DNA from: a virus
Reading direction: 5' to 3' (one strand)
Length of the DNA stretch: 21,608 bases
Virus record (IMG/VR): IMGVR_UViG_3300038656_000194
Location: 1-21,608 of that record
Shown here one piece after another: positions 1 to 6,022 of the stretch; the stretch's first letter is position 1, and every line of letters begins with the position of its first letter. The notes under the pieces are model-generated. The model saw only the letters and a program-made list of their open reading frames with translations, did no database searches and was not told where the DNA came from. The translations under genes were made by a program, and so were the position numbers.

Positions 1-215
1 TTCCAAAAGTATTCAGGCGTATAATGTTCATCCGCTAAATCGTGGTCAAAAGAAATAGCATCAGGTAGTCCAAAAAGTTCTATCCATTTAACAAACTGTT
101 TGTAGTTTAAAACCCAATTTATATTATAGTGTTTGCCATTTTTACGTGTTGGCACTTTGCCTTCTTCGTTTATATAAGGGTTTCTAATATCATCTAACCA
201 AAGTAAATTTTTCAT
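1..215 (-). CDS. Cyclic-phosphate-processing receiver-like (cREC) protein, 5' part
   Basis: Starts at ATG 215 and runs leftward off the window; 71 codons are visible. The N-terminus LLWLDDIRNP (residues 4-13) with the acidic pair D8-D9, followed by FDHDL at 56-60, is the pattern of small standalone receiver-like domains named cREC. The DD pair would bind the metal and D57 would be the phospho-acceptor-like aspartate. From family knowledge, cREC proteins have been proposed to act on cyclic phosphate ends in RNA-repair or stress contexts; the substrate is not established. It lies beside an attC-like hairpin and another small orphan gene, which suggests host accessory DNA rather than phage. The C-terminal half is not visible, so completeness cannot be judged. 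The domain call is fairly secure, the function is not. Confidence 0.7.
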   Translation of the reverse strand, partial: MKNLLWLDDIRNPYINEEGKVPTRKNGKHYNINWVLNYKQFVKWIELFGLPDAISFDHDLADEHYTPEYFW

Positions 216-252
216 TCTATTTATGTTTTTTATTAATTAAGTCGCACAGTAG

Positions 253-342
253 TTAACACCGTGTATAGCAAATAGCCTATTAAGGTTTGCTTATTAATTC
301 AATCTTTGTGCTTCGGCTACTTGCCATACACAAACCGTTATA
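253..342. repeat. attC-like imperfect inverted repeat
   Basis: Left arm 253-277 and right arm 315-342 are complementary. Read inward, GTGTATAGCAAATAGCC (261-277) pairs with GTGTATGGCAAGTAGCC (the reverse complement of 315-331), 15 of 17 identical, and both outer ends carry TAAC. About 37 bases separate the arms. The element lies between two unrelated small minus-strand genes, fills almost the whole gap and is right next to the stop of the 67-aa gene. Size, imperfect pairing and position resemble integron attC sites, but the outer motifs do not match the canonical RYYYAAC/GTTRRRY boxes. A related but shorter pair (AACG at 578-581, CGTT at 595-598) lies on the other side of the 67-aa gene. A plain bidirectional terminator or a REP-like element is the alternative. 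Confidence 0.5.
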
Positions 343-349
343 TACAAAA

Positions 350-553
350 CTAAGTTTCGTCATCACAGATATCTTCTCGTTCATTTAATATTTGAAGCAA
401 TCTTTCAGGAGTTAATATCCATCCTGCCAACATTTCGTCTGTTCCAAATTTTCCACAATCAGATGTGAAGTCTATTTGTATTGTTTTTTCTTTTGTAATT
501 TTTATATCACAAGTCAAAGTTTGTTCTTCTTTTGGTTTGTATAATAAACTCAT
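350..553 (-). CDS. Small hypothetical protein, 67 aa
   Basis: A 67-residue acidic soluble protein with no signal peptide or membrane segment. The middle alternates charged and beta-prone residues (LTCDIKITKEKTIQIDF) and the C-terminal part is helical (RLLQILNERED), suggesting a small alpha/beta fold. I do not recognise the family. The stop is only about 8 bases from the right arm of the attC-like repeat, and a shorter inverted pair lies just upstream of its start, so the gene is packaged like a cassette. Base composition and spacing resemble the neighbouring cREC gene more than the phage block. It is probably a real gene of the host accessory region. Confidence 0.55.
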   Translation of the reverse strand: MSLLYKPKEEQTLTCDIKITKEKTIQIDFTSDCGKFGTDEMLAGWILTPERLLQILNEREDICDDET

Positions 554-627
554 AAATTTTATTTTTTAGTCATTAAAACGTGTTTTTATACGGGCGTTAT
601 CAACCCTATTTCTAAAAGCTTCAATCT

Positions 628-834
628 CTAAACTTCCAAATGAAGCTCGAGGTCCAAAGCATTTGCCAATAGAATAGAATGGTGAAGAGAAAACAAACCT
701 TTGCCGCTCATATTCCTATAAAAAGTGGATTGTTTCATCCCGATTATCTTAGGAAGTTCTATAAGATAAATCCTTTTTTTCGCAGCTGTGTTTTTGATCT
801 CTTCTAGAAATTGATCGTTTGTTTTAAGTTTCAT
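628..834 (-). CDS. Small XRE-like helix-turn-helix protein, 68 aa
   Basis: Residues 17-66 follow the XRE/Cro fold: a first helix ending IYLIELPKIIG, the turn and recognition helix MKQSTFYRNMSGKG, then the closing helices SLHHSILLANALDLEL. GMKQSTFYRNMSGK corresponds to the G-x-S-Q-S-T-x-x-R-x-x-x-G-x block of Cro-type repressors. A DNA-binding regulator is likely; its operator is unknown. It is the last minus-strand gene after TerL, separated by 57 AT-rich bases that include a TATATTTG box, so it may have its own promoter. It lies where the portal gene would normally follow the terminase. It may be the leftmost element gene (an AlpA- or Xis-like role is possible but not shown) or the first host gene. 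Confidence 0.65.
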   Translation of the reverse strand: MKLKTNDQFLEEIKNTAAKKRIYLIELPKIIGMKQSTFYRNMSGKGLFSLHHSILLANALDLELHLEV

Positions 835-853
835 TTGGCTAATTGTATAAAAC

Positions 854-861
854 CAAATATA
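854..861 (-). promoter_or_regulatory. Possible -7 box for the 68-aa HTH gene
   Basis: On the minus strand the sequence reads TATATTTG, an exact match to the Bacteroidota -7 consensus TAnnTTTG, with its end about 20 bases before the ATG at 834. A TTG lies only 11 bases further upstream instead of the usual 19-21, so the -33 element is poor. Its position just after TerL suggests that the HTH gene can be expressed apart from the packaging operon. Confidence 0.35.
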
Positions 862-891
862 ATTAATTATTACAACATATTAGAATTAATA

Positions 892-2580
892 CTAATAAAC
901 CTCTGGATCACTAGTGTGGTAAATGCTACGACCATTACTAATCTTCACCCAGTTTTTTCTATAAAGCAAGTATTTAAACGCGTCAGAATAGTTGGTCGAA
1001 TACATGGGCAGCTGCTTAATAGGTAACTTTTCGCTAGACTTGTCCTTTTTGATCACCGTTTGCCCTTTGGCGTTTTTGGTGACTTTTGTTTTGGCAAGCT
1101 CGAGAGAAGATTTCAGGTTTGGACATTGCAAAGCATCGATAATAAGCTCCGGTAATTTTGGATAATAATTACCCATGAGCTTTTTGGCAAATAAGTATTC
1201 TTCTTCCTGGAGTATGTTCGCCTGATTTTTAGAATTGAGAACCACTGTCCATCCTGTTTTGGCACCTTCGTAATTCTCGATATGGTCCTTGATCTCATTC
1301 GCAAAATCTCGCTTAATCATCTGGTATTGATTTCCTGCCCGGTCATACCATAAATACAAAACTTTGTTTTTTTGGTACTTAAAGAAATCTATAAACTTCT
1401 TGGCCAACTCCTTGCTAGATTCCGGGGCAAGGGTGTGAAACTCCTTGAATATTCTATAAAGGCGATCGTTTCCCTGTCCCAATACCAAACTAGTCTGGTT
1501 TCCAAAATCCATACCTCCTTCTATAGGTCCTTTATGATTTAGGTATCTAAGGGCTAAAGAGGAAGCTTCAAATTTTTCTGTAAGTTTTTTACTCTCGTAA
1601 AATTGATTATTTACACCATCATAATAAAAATGATCTTCATTCAGATTGATATAAAAACGCTCTCCTTTTTCAATATTGGGCTTGAAGGATAATATACTGG
1701 CCTTGGCTTCTTCTTGTCCTAGATCCTTAAGAGAGTTTATAAAATAATCTGCCCCCAAAATAGTTGCATTGGCCAAAGAAGAACTTATATGAAAAAAAGT
1801 AAGACCCTTTCTTACTCTATTGTGCCGCCCCATCCATCTTACAAGGTTTTTATCTAGTTTCTTTACCCTATCATAATGGCCTTTGTCGTGAGCTTCTTTC
1901 ATTTCTATACGTATCTCATTTATAACGATACCCGCTTCTAAGGCATATAAGAATTTATCTTGGTCCATTTCTTTAGCCCCTTTCAATATCCAATCTTGAT
2001 CGCCCATGGTGACATTGGGCATATCTGTAGTAAATGTGGTGCCAAGGTAAAAAGGAGATTTGGAGGCTTCTGGAAAACCCCGTAATGCAGGCATTAATTT
2101 GTTGAGCTTTTTGGATTTTAAATATTTTGCTTCATCACCAAATACATGCTGGTAAGAATCCCCCGCAACAGAAGAAACCTGATCTAAGGAGCCAAGCTTT
2201 ATTAAATTTCCTAAATAGGTGGATATGGTATGCTTAAATTTAAGAACGGGCTTGTAGTTTTTTTGAAAGTGATCTGGAGGTGAAACATCGGTGACATAAT
2301 GAACCCCCTCAATCCAGCCTTTCCTGTTAAAACCTTCCAGAATAGAAGGCACAACATTTTCTAAAGCATTTGTATAAGTATCACTCACTATGGCAAAGCG
2401 AGCTCTGGGCATTTCGTAGCAAACATCCATAATTCTATCGGCTAGAATATCTGTAGTTTTGGAAGTACCACGGCCAGCTACAATCTTTACGTGTTGTGGC
2501 TTGGATAGATCTATAACTTGTTTTATTACGGTAGCGTAACGCTTTTCTGTATTACTTTTCTTGTAACCTTGGGTTTTCAT
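892..2580 (-). CDS. Phage terminase large subunit (TerL)
   Basis: The packaging motor: an ATPase that translocates DNA into the prohead and a nuclease that cuts the concatemer. At 562 aa it has full family length. The N-terminal ATPase domain has a Walker A-like loop AGRGTSKT (residues 35-42), a Walker B HVFGDEA (145-151, with the catalytic Glu) and a coupling-type GTTF (180-183). The C-terminal RNase H-like nuclease has three metal-binding aspartates in their usual settings: GGMDFG (D358), LWYDRAGN (D413) and NYSDAF (D533). All key residues are present, so the gene looks functional. It starts inside the 3' end of the preceding gene (29-base overlap), implying translational coupling. It is the last gene of the packaging operon. 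The portal gene that usually follows TerL is absent. Confidence 0.93.
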   Translation of the reverse strand: MKTQGYKKSNTEKRYATVIKQVIDLSKPQHVKIVAGRGTSKTTDILADRIMDVCYEMPRARFAIVSDTYTNALENVVPSILEGFNRKGWIEGVHYVTDVSPPDHFQKNYKPVLKFKHTISTYLGNLIKLGSLDQVSSVAGDSYQHVFGDEAKYLKSKKLNKLMPALRGFPEASKSPFYLGTTFTTDMPNVTMGDQDWILKGAKEMDQDKFLYALEAGIVINEIRIEMKEAHDKGHYDRVKKLDKNLVRWMGRHNRVRKGLTFFHISSSLANATILGADYFINSLKDLGQEEAKASILSFKPNIEKGERFYINLNEDHFYYDGVNNQFYESKKLTEKFEASSLALRYLNHKGPIEGGMDFGNQTSLVLGQGNDRLYRIFKEFHTLAPESSKELAKKFIDFFKYQKNKVLYLWYDRAGNQYQMIKRDFANEIKDHIENYEGAKTGWTVVLNSKNQANILQEEEYLFAKKLMGNYYPKLPELIIDALQCPNLKSSLELAKTKVTKNAKGQTVIKKDKSSEKLPIKQLPMYSTNYSDAFKYLLYRKNWVKISNGRSIYHTSDPEVY

Positions 2581-3181
2581 GGTCTGGTTTAAATAATTTA
2601 AAAGGCAATAAATCTGCTTCCTCTCTTAAAGAATTTCGTTCTTTTTCGCTCAATTCTGGATATTCATCTATAAATCTTGCCAGCTTGTACCTATCTGGTT
2701 TTGGTAGGCCCAAGAATTCTGCATCTACAGAATACATTTTGAAGGGTTTGGCCAAAAGTTCTTCGGGAAACTCCATGGCATCTTCTTTATTGATTTCTAG
2801 TATTTCTGCGATGTCTTTTATTTTACCTAAAGCCATAACAACATCCTTGGAGCTTTCTGCAAGCTTCAGGGCGAGTGTTATTCCATTTTCTAGCTTTTCT
2901 GCTAATCTATTCTTGTGAGCTTGTTTGCTGACTTGCCGCTCTGCATAGAAATACTCCGTCATCATATCGTACCACTTGTTGGCGAGATAGTAAGAATAAC
3001 CATCTACTTTTTCCAAATGCTTTATAATGTGATCTCTACTTTGCCACCTCAAATACATGCCATGTATTTTCTCTAGCTTAGATAGTGTTTCCACGACCTC
3101 ACTAGGAGCGTCCTTACGGCTTCCATTGTGAATAAAGTCCTGTATGTCTTCTAGAGTGATATCTTCAATCTTCATGGCCAA
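2552..3181 (-). CDS. Helical protein preceding TerL, possible terminase accessory/small subunit
   Basis: A 209-aa, almost wholly alpha-helical, charged protein without membrane segments. Residues 1-70 form short amphipathic helices with IEDITLEDIQDFI and RDHIIKHLEKVDGYSYYLA; 85-135 contain a longer helix (KLENGITLALKLAESSKDVVMALGKI split by turns) that could mediate oligomerisation. The C-terminal end is proline-rich and acidic. I do not recognise the family. Its position directly before TerL, with a 29-base overlap and a 17-base overlap with the gene before it, argues for a role in the terminase complex. The start could also be the second methionine at 3175, which leaves an 11-base overlap. 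Assignment as small subunit is positional inference. Confidence 0.6.
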   Translation of the reverse strand: MAMKIEDITLEDIQDFIHNGSRKDAPSEVVETLSKLEKIHGMYLRWQSRDHIIKHLEKVDGYSYYLANKWYDMMTEYFYAERQVSKQAHKNRLAEKLENGITLALKLAESSKDVVMALGKIKDIAEILEINKEDAMEFPEELLAKPFKMYSVDAEFLGLPKPDRYKLARFIDEYPELSEKERNSLREEADLLPFKLFKPDHENPRLQEK

Positions 3182-3515
3182 ATAGTATGTCGTTCTTTAA
3201 ATTTTCTACCCTTTGCACTCTTGCTATTTTCTTAAATTCTTGTGCTGCAGTAATATTTCCACTTTTGGCATGGGTAAGAAGTCCTTCAGCAATAAGAAAT
3301 TCTGCCTCGAGCAACCCTTTGTCATAATGATGCCTTACTAGGGAGGTATTTATTTTCCACTCTTTTATAAAATGGGTCTCGTTGACACCCAAATACTTTG
3401 CTATGCTTCTTGGGGCATAGTTTGCAGCTGCTAGTGTTTCAATTTCGCTGTATTGCTCCTCCGATAGCCTTAGCTCTGATTTTAACATCGGTAAAAATCT
3501 TTCTTCTGAATTCAT
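3165..3515 (-). CDS. TerS-like helix-turn-helix protein
   Basis: A 116-aa protein read from the ATG at 3515 (MNSEERFL). The frame is open further upstream, but that part is antisense-like shadow of the PLD-like gene. Residues about 17-45 (LSEEQYSEIETLAAANYAPRSIAKYLGV, given here in segments) form an HTH with the turn at YAPRSIAKYLGV. It is followed by helices with YDKGLLEAEFLIAEGLL and KSGNITAAQEFKKIA. This order (HTH, then Y-x-K-G-x-x-E-A, then A-K-x-G-N-x-x-A) is typical of phage small terminase subunits that recognise pac/cos DNA. It overlaps the end of the PLD-like gene by 77 bases; a start at 3488 would reduce this to 50. It is probably TerS, with the 209-aa neighbour as an accessory protein. 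Confidence 0.68.
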   Translation of the reverse strand: MNSEERFLPMLKSELRLSEEQYSEIETLAAANYAPRSIAKYLGVNETHFIKEWKINTSLVRHHYDKGLLEAEFLIAEGLLTHAKSGNITAAQEFKKIARVQRVENLKNDILFGHED

Positions 3516-4059
3516 AAGTTTCTTTTGAATTATAAAATAGGTACTGCTCGTAGTGGGCATTTTCACTATGATTTCCAGATCCTTCAATACCAAAATAAGC
3601 ATCTTGCGTCTTAATAAGTGTGACTTTGGCATGTGACCAGGAATAGTTGACAATAAAATTTGCTCTACTACTTACCTGGGCTGCTAGGAGCTCCATAGTG
3701 GTAGGATTTCTTTTAATAAGAGAATCTGAAATCATTAAAGTGATTTGGTCGCAGTAGCCCTTATCGTACAGTTCTATCAAGGCGTCTATAACCCTTCTAC
3801 TTATAGAATATGTACAAATGTAAAGATGCTGTATATTATGATTTTGAGCTATAAAGGGGATAAAAGTAAACGCATTAAAAGAGTTGTCTGTTTGCAAAAA
3901 AAAGAACTCTTCCACAGTAGGAAGCCTTTTGAGATCTTTGTCCAGATGGGCTATTTTTTCAAAATGCTTATTGATGTATTTGGACTTAAAGACAGAAGAC
4001 ATCTCATCTTTCGCCTCTTCTTTTGGCAGTTGCTGCAAATCAAAGAATCTGTTTTTCAT
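3439..4059 (-). CDS. Phospholipase D-like (HKD) domain protein in the packaging operon
   Basis: A 206-aa soluble protein. The C-terminal half has the PLD/Nuc-type active-site pattern: H143-x-K145 in SWSHAKVTLI, an acidic D153 and GSGNHSEN (160-167). The H-K spacing and the GSGN match the HKD signature. The K-to-D gap is seven residues, not four, so the Asp position is atypical. One HKD motif per chain implies a dimer, as in bacterial Nuc-type endonucleases. The preceding region (LYICTYSISRRVIDALIELY) resembles the first beta-strand and helix of the PLD fold. It lies between the 138-aa reading frame (20-base overlap) and the TerS-like gene (77-base overlap). A nuclease or DNA-end-processing role in packaging is inferred; the substrate is unknown. 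Confidence 0.72.
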   Translation of the reverse strand: MKNRFFDLQQLPKEEAKDEMSSVFKSKYINKHFEKIAHLDKDLKRLPTVEEFFFLQTDNSFNAFTFIPFIAQNHNIQHLYICTYSISRRVIDALIELYDKGYCDQITLMISDSLIKRNPTTMELLAAQVSSRANFIVNYSWSHAKVTLIKTQDAYFGIEGSGNHSENAHYEQYLFYNSKETYEFRRKIFTDVKIRAKAIGGAIQRN

Positions 4060-4456
4060 TGAGCTTAGTTTTTAGAAGTTGGCGTTTAGTCTCTTTTAAT
4101 TTTAAGTTTCTAAGAGCCTCTTCATCTAGAGGATCTACTTTTAGTTTAGTCCTTAACCTAGAGATTTGAGAACTCATATTTTTGTAGAGCTTCAGGGCGT
4201 CTAGATCACACATATTAGTAATGCCAGCCCTAAGGTTTTCATCGTCAAAAATAGAATGCTTACCCAATATCTCCCCTTTCTCCTGGTAATGCAAAAGCTC
4301 ATTAAATGCCAATTGATTTTCTTGATACGCCAAGACTATACTTTGGGCAATTTTAAAAGAATCCTCTGGGCTAAAAGATTTATTTTCTAGATCTAGAACA
4401 AGTTTTTTTCTATTCTCATTTACAAATATAAAAGCCGAAATCATATCCGAGGTCAA
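4040..4456 (-). CDS. 138-aa reading frame, probably the -1 frame extension of the upstream gene
   Basis: Conventional translation would begin at TTG 4456 or at ATG 4444. However, the frame stays open upstream to 4540 and the extra codons look like real protein (RSIRELFPFLNKPNVPDKLK immediately precedes residue 1), with no ATG, GTG or TTG available there. The open stretch begins exactly at a run of nine A (minus strand) near the end of the 170-aa gene, so the simplest reading is a -1 shift from that gene. The visible product is helical and charged: a coiled-coil-like C-terminus (RLRTKLKVDPLDEEALRNLK and beyond) and no membrane segments. The family is not recognised. It overlaps the PLD-like gene by 20 bases. 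It may be a structural or packaging protein made as a fusion, or a gene split by a homopolymer error. Confidence 0.6.
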   Translation of the reverse strand: MTSDMISAFIFVNENRKKLVLDLENKSFSPEDSFKIAQSIVLAYQENQLAFNELLHYQEKGEILGKHSIFDDENLRAGITNMCDLDALKLYKNMSSQISRLRTKLKVDPLDEEALRNLKLKETKRQLLKTKLNEKQIL

Positions 4457-4509
4457 AATCTTGAGCTTGTCCGGAACGTTCGGCTTATTAAGAAATGGAA
4501 ATAGCTCTC

Positions 4510-5022
4510 TTATGCTTCGTTGGCCAAGCTTTTTTTTTGCTCAGTCAAAAATGCTTTAAGCGTTTCTGCCCTTTTGTTTGGAAAATCGATATTAAGCTCG
4601 TTGGCTAAACCAAAAGCAAGTTTTTTAATATCGTTGTATTCTGCATTTTCGATATCGATAACTTTAAGCTGTTGATTGTACTCCTCAAGTTGTAACTTGT
4701 CTTCCTCTTCTTCTTTATCCGCCTTAGTTTCTTCTACTTCTTTTTCTTCTGAATTGGAATCGTCTTGACTTGGAGCAGGAGCTTTTTTAGCCGGTGTTTT
4801 TTCAAACGCATTCAGATCTGCCAGTGATATGCTGTAAGCTTTTTTGACATCGTAGACGATAGCTTTTAAGTTCTTGTCTGAGTAGCCCACTCTATTGTAA
4901 TGCGCGGTAAGTGCAAAGTTTTTCACTGGGGCTTGATTGAGCGCCATAAGCAACGTGGAGAACTTTTGTCTCTTGTCTTGTTTTTCATCCCTTAGGATAC
5001 TTACTACTTTTTTCTTTTCCAT
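4510..5022 (-). CDS. 170-aa protein with acidic linker and C-terminal HeH/SAP-like domain
   Basis: First gene of the packaging operon. Residues 1-75 are a mixed alpha/beta N-terminal part. About 76-112 form a low-complexity linker rich in Ala, Pro, Lys, then Glu and Asp (EEKEVEETKADKEEEEDK). Residues 125-165 (YNDIKKLAFGLANELNIDFP, then NKRAETLKAFL) look like a HeH/SAP/Rho-N-type helix-extended-helix fold, as found in small proteins near the capsid genes of Mu-like and Bacteroidota phages. Near its end nine consecutive A (4530-4538) make the codons CAA AAA AAA AGC. Slipping back one base would skip the stop at 4510 and enter a 165-codon open frame, giving a 327-aa fusion. It is transcribed from the promoter at 5060-5095. 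Confidence 0.65.
   Translation of the reverse strand: MEKKKVVSILRDEKQDKRQKFSTLLMALNQAPVKNFALTAHYNRVGYSDKNLKAIVYDVKKAYSISLADLNAFEKTPAKKAPAPSQDDSNSEEKEVEETKADKEEEEDKLQLEEYNQQLKVIDIENAEYNDIKKLAFGLANELNIDFPNKRAETLKAFLTEQKKSLANEA
4530..4538 (-). promoter_or_regulatory. A9 slippery run, possible -1 recoding site
   Basis: On the minus strand CAA AAA AAA AGC is followed by CTTGGCC; the run is nine A. In the zero frame the gene stops 18 bases after the run. After a -1 slip the reading is CAA AAA AAA AAG CTT GGC and stays open to 4040. A weak 4-bp stem (GCTT/AAGC) follows directly. Ribosomal slippage, RNA polymerase slippage and a homopolymer sequencing or assembly error would all look the same here. 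Confidence 0.45.
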
Positions 5023-5059
5023 AACATAAGGCTTATTAATAATATTAGTGATTAGATCT

Positions 5060-5095
5060 CAAAGATGCCCATAAGTAAGACTGTAAGGTGTGACA
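5060..5095 (-). promoter_or_regulatory. Late promoter A (packaging operon)
   Basis: On the minus strand TGTCACACC (5095-5087) is followed by 19 bases and CATCTTTG (5067-5060). The -7 box matches the Bacteroidota TAnnTTTG except for its first base. The TGTCACACC box replaces the usual -33 TTG. The same arrangement with the same 19-base spacer is found at 9150-9185 and 11008-11043. The start codon of the 170-aa gene lies 38 bases downstream of the -7 box. The replaced -33 element suggests dependence on an activator. Confidence 0.7.
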
Positions 5096-5100
5096 ACCAA

Positions 5101-5131
5101 AAAAGCCACTACAGAATGTGTAGTGGCTTTT
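5101..5131 (-). terminator. Rho-independent-type terminator of the head operon
   Basis: A perfect 12-bp stem: AAAAGCCACTAC (5101-5112) pairs with GTAGTGGCTTTT (5120-5131) around a 7-base loop, with a T-run on the minus strand leading into TTGG. It lies 19 bases beyond the stop of the 270-aa gene and directly upstream of promoter A, so it separates the head and packaging operons. The symmetry allows function in both directions. Confidence 0.85.
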
Positions 5132-5149
5132 ATAAAGTTTACTTTGTTT

Positions 5150-5962
5150 CTATGAACGCGAACGCTCAATTAAGAACGTATCTGTTCCTGCGATAAACAC
5201 CTCGAAGGTGATTCTAGCATTGTCCAGACCGATAAAGCTCGTTCCATCTTTAAGAAGAAACTTAGCGTCTGTTCCTGCAGCATCAGAAATAACTGCTGGA
5301 TCTGCACCACCGCCACCTATAACGCTTACAAAGGTTCCAGAAGTAAGATCGAAATCTGTAATACCTACAGATTCACCAGATGAAGAGCTTGGTAGTTTTA
5401 CCAGGGCACCATTGGCGATTAAGAATTCTAGATCTACAGCTGCAGCTTCAAAAACATTAGCAACAGGATCTGGTCCAGCAAATAACCCAGGCATAAGATT
5501 ATCGTTACTCATGTTGGAGAATGTGAGTGCGTAATGAGTGGTGTCGTTGTCCATAATAAGATTAGCTCTCATCTTAATTGGCGCAAGTAAAGAACCAATT
5601 ACACTTTTTAGTGCAGAACCACCGCCAAAAAGAACAATCACCTCGATATCCATTTGTCCACCAATAAATTCTCTTATTTCTAAACCATCCCCAGGGAATC
5701 GTGTAGAAAGTGTTTTTTGAATGCTCGCGGCATCCTCATCTCCATCAGTTTCAAAACCGAAGTTTTGAAAAGAACCTGTATTGTACATTTTAAAGGGTTC
5801 TTTTCCTTGCTTCATCTCAAATAATCCTTCTAGCAAAACCCCTAAAGCATTAGCTTGAGGTGCTGAAGCAATATCTTCAACTTTCATTATAGTAATGAAA
5901 GGCGACTTAGCAACTGGTCCTCCTGGACTAGATTTCTGTCTGTCTTTATCTATTAATTTCAT
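5150..5962 (-). CDS. Phage structural protein, 270 aa, downstream of capsid
   Basis: I chose the ATG at 5962 (MKLIDKDRQKSSPGGPV) because the longer open frame to 5992 begins inside a terminator hairpin. The protein is soluble, rich in Gly, Ser and Ala and beta-prone. Residues 1-20 are basic and flexible. The middle contains FGGGSALKSVIGSLLAPIKM and ITFEVFIAGTD-type strands; the loop SVIGGGGADPAVISDAAGTD lies near the C-terminus. There is no signal peptide or membrane segment. It follows the capsid gene and is closed off by a strong terminator, so it should be made in quantity. A capsid decoration, head-completion or tube-like structural protein fits; I cannot tell which. Family not recognised. 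Confidence 0.65.
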   Translation of the reverse strand: MKLIDKDRQKSSPGGPVAKSPFITIMKVEDIASAPQANALGVLLEGLFEMKQGKEPFKMYNTGSFQNFGFETDGDEDAASIQKTLSTRFPGDGLEIREFIGGQMDIEVIVLFGGGSALKSVIGSLLAPIKMRANLIMDNDTTHYALTFSNMSNDNLMPGLFAGPDPVANVFEAAAVDLEFLIANGALVKLPSSSSGESVGITDFDLTSGTFVSVIGGGGADPAVISDAAGTDAKFLLKDGTSFIGLDNARITFEVFIAGTDTFLIERSRS

Positions 5963-5988
5963 TGTTTTTTGTGTGTTAAAAATTAAAA

Positions 5989-6012
5989 GCAAGGCGACTG
6001 GTGCCGCCTTGC
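5989..6012 (-). terminator. Hairpin terminator or attenuator after capsid gene
   Basis: GCAAGGCG (5989-5996) pairs perfectly with CGCCTTGC (6005-6012) around an 8-base loop. On the minus strand it is followed by TTTTAATTTTT. It lies in the 60-base gap between the capsid stop and the 270-aa start. It probably lets only part of the transcripts through, keeping capsid mRNA in excess, or it stabilises the 3' end. Confidence 0.75.
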
Positions 6013-6022
6013 CTATAAATTA

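Noticed and set aside
554-900. tRNA gene or attL near the left boundary
   Set aside because: No cloverleaf-like sequence seen, and the right attachment site is outside the window, so no duplicated core can be identified.
811-1026. 71-codon plus-strand frame overlapping the end of TerL
   Set aside because: Antisense shadow of TerL; no promoter or recognisable protein pattern.
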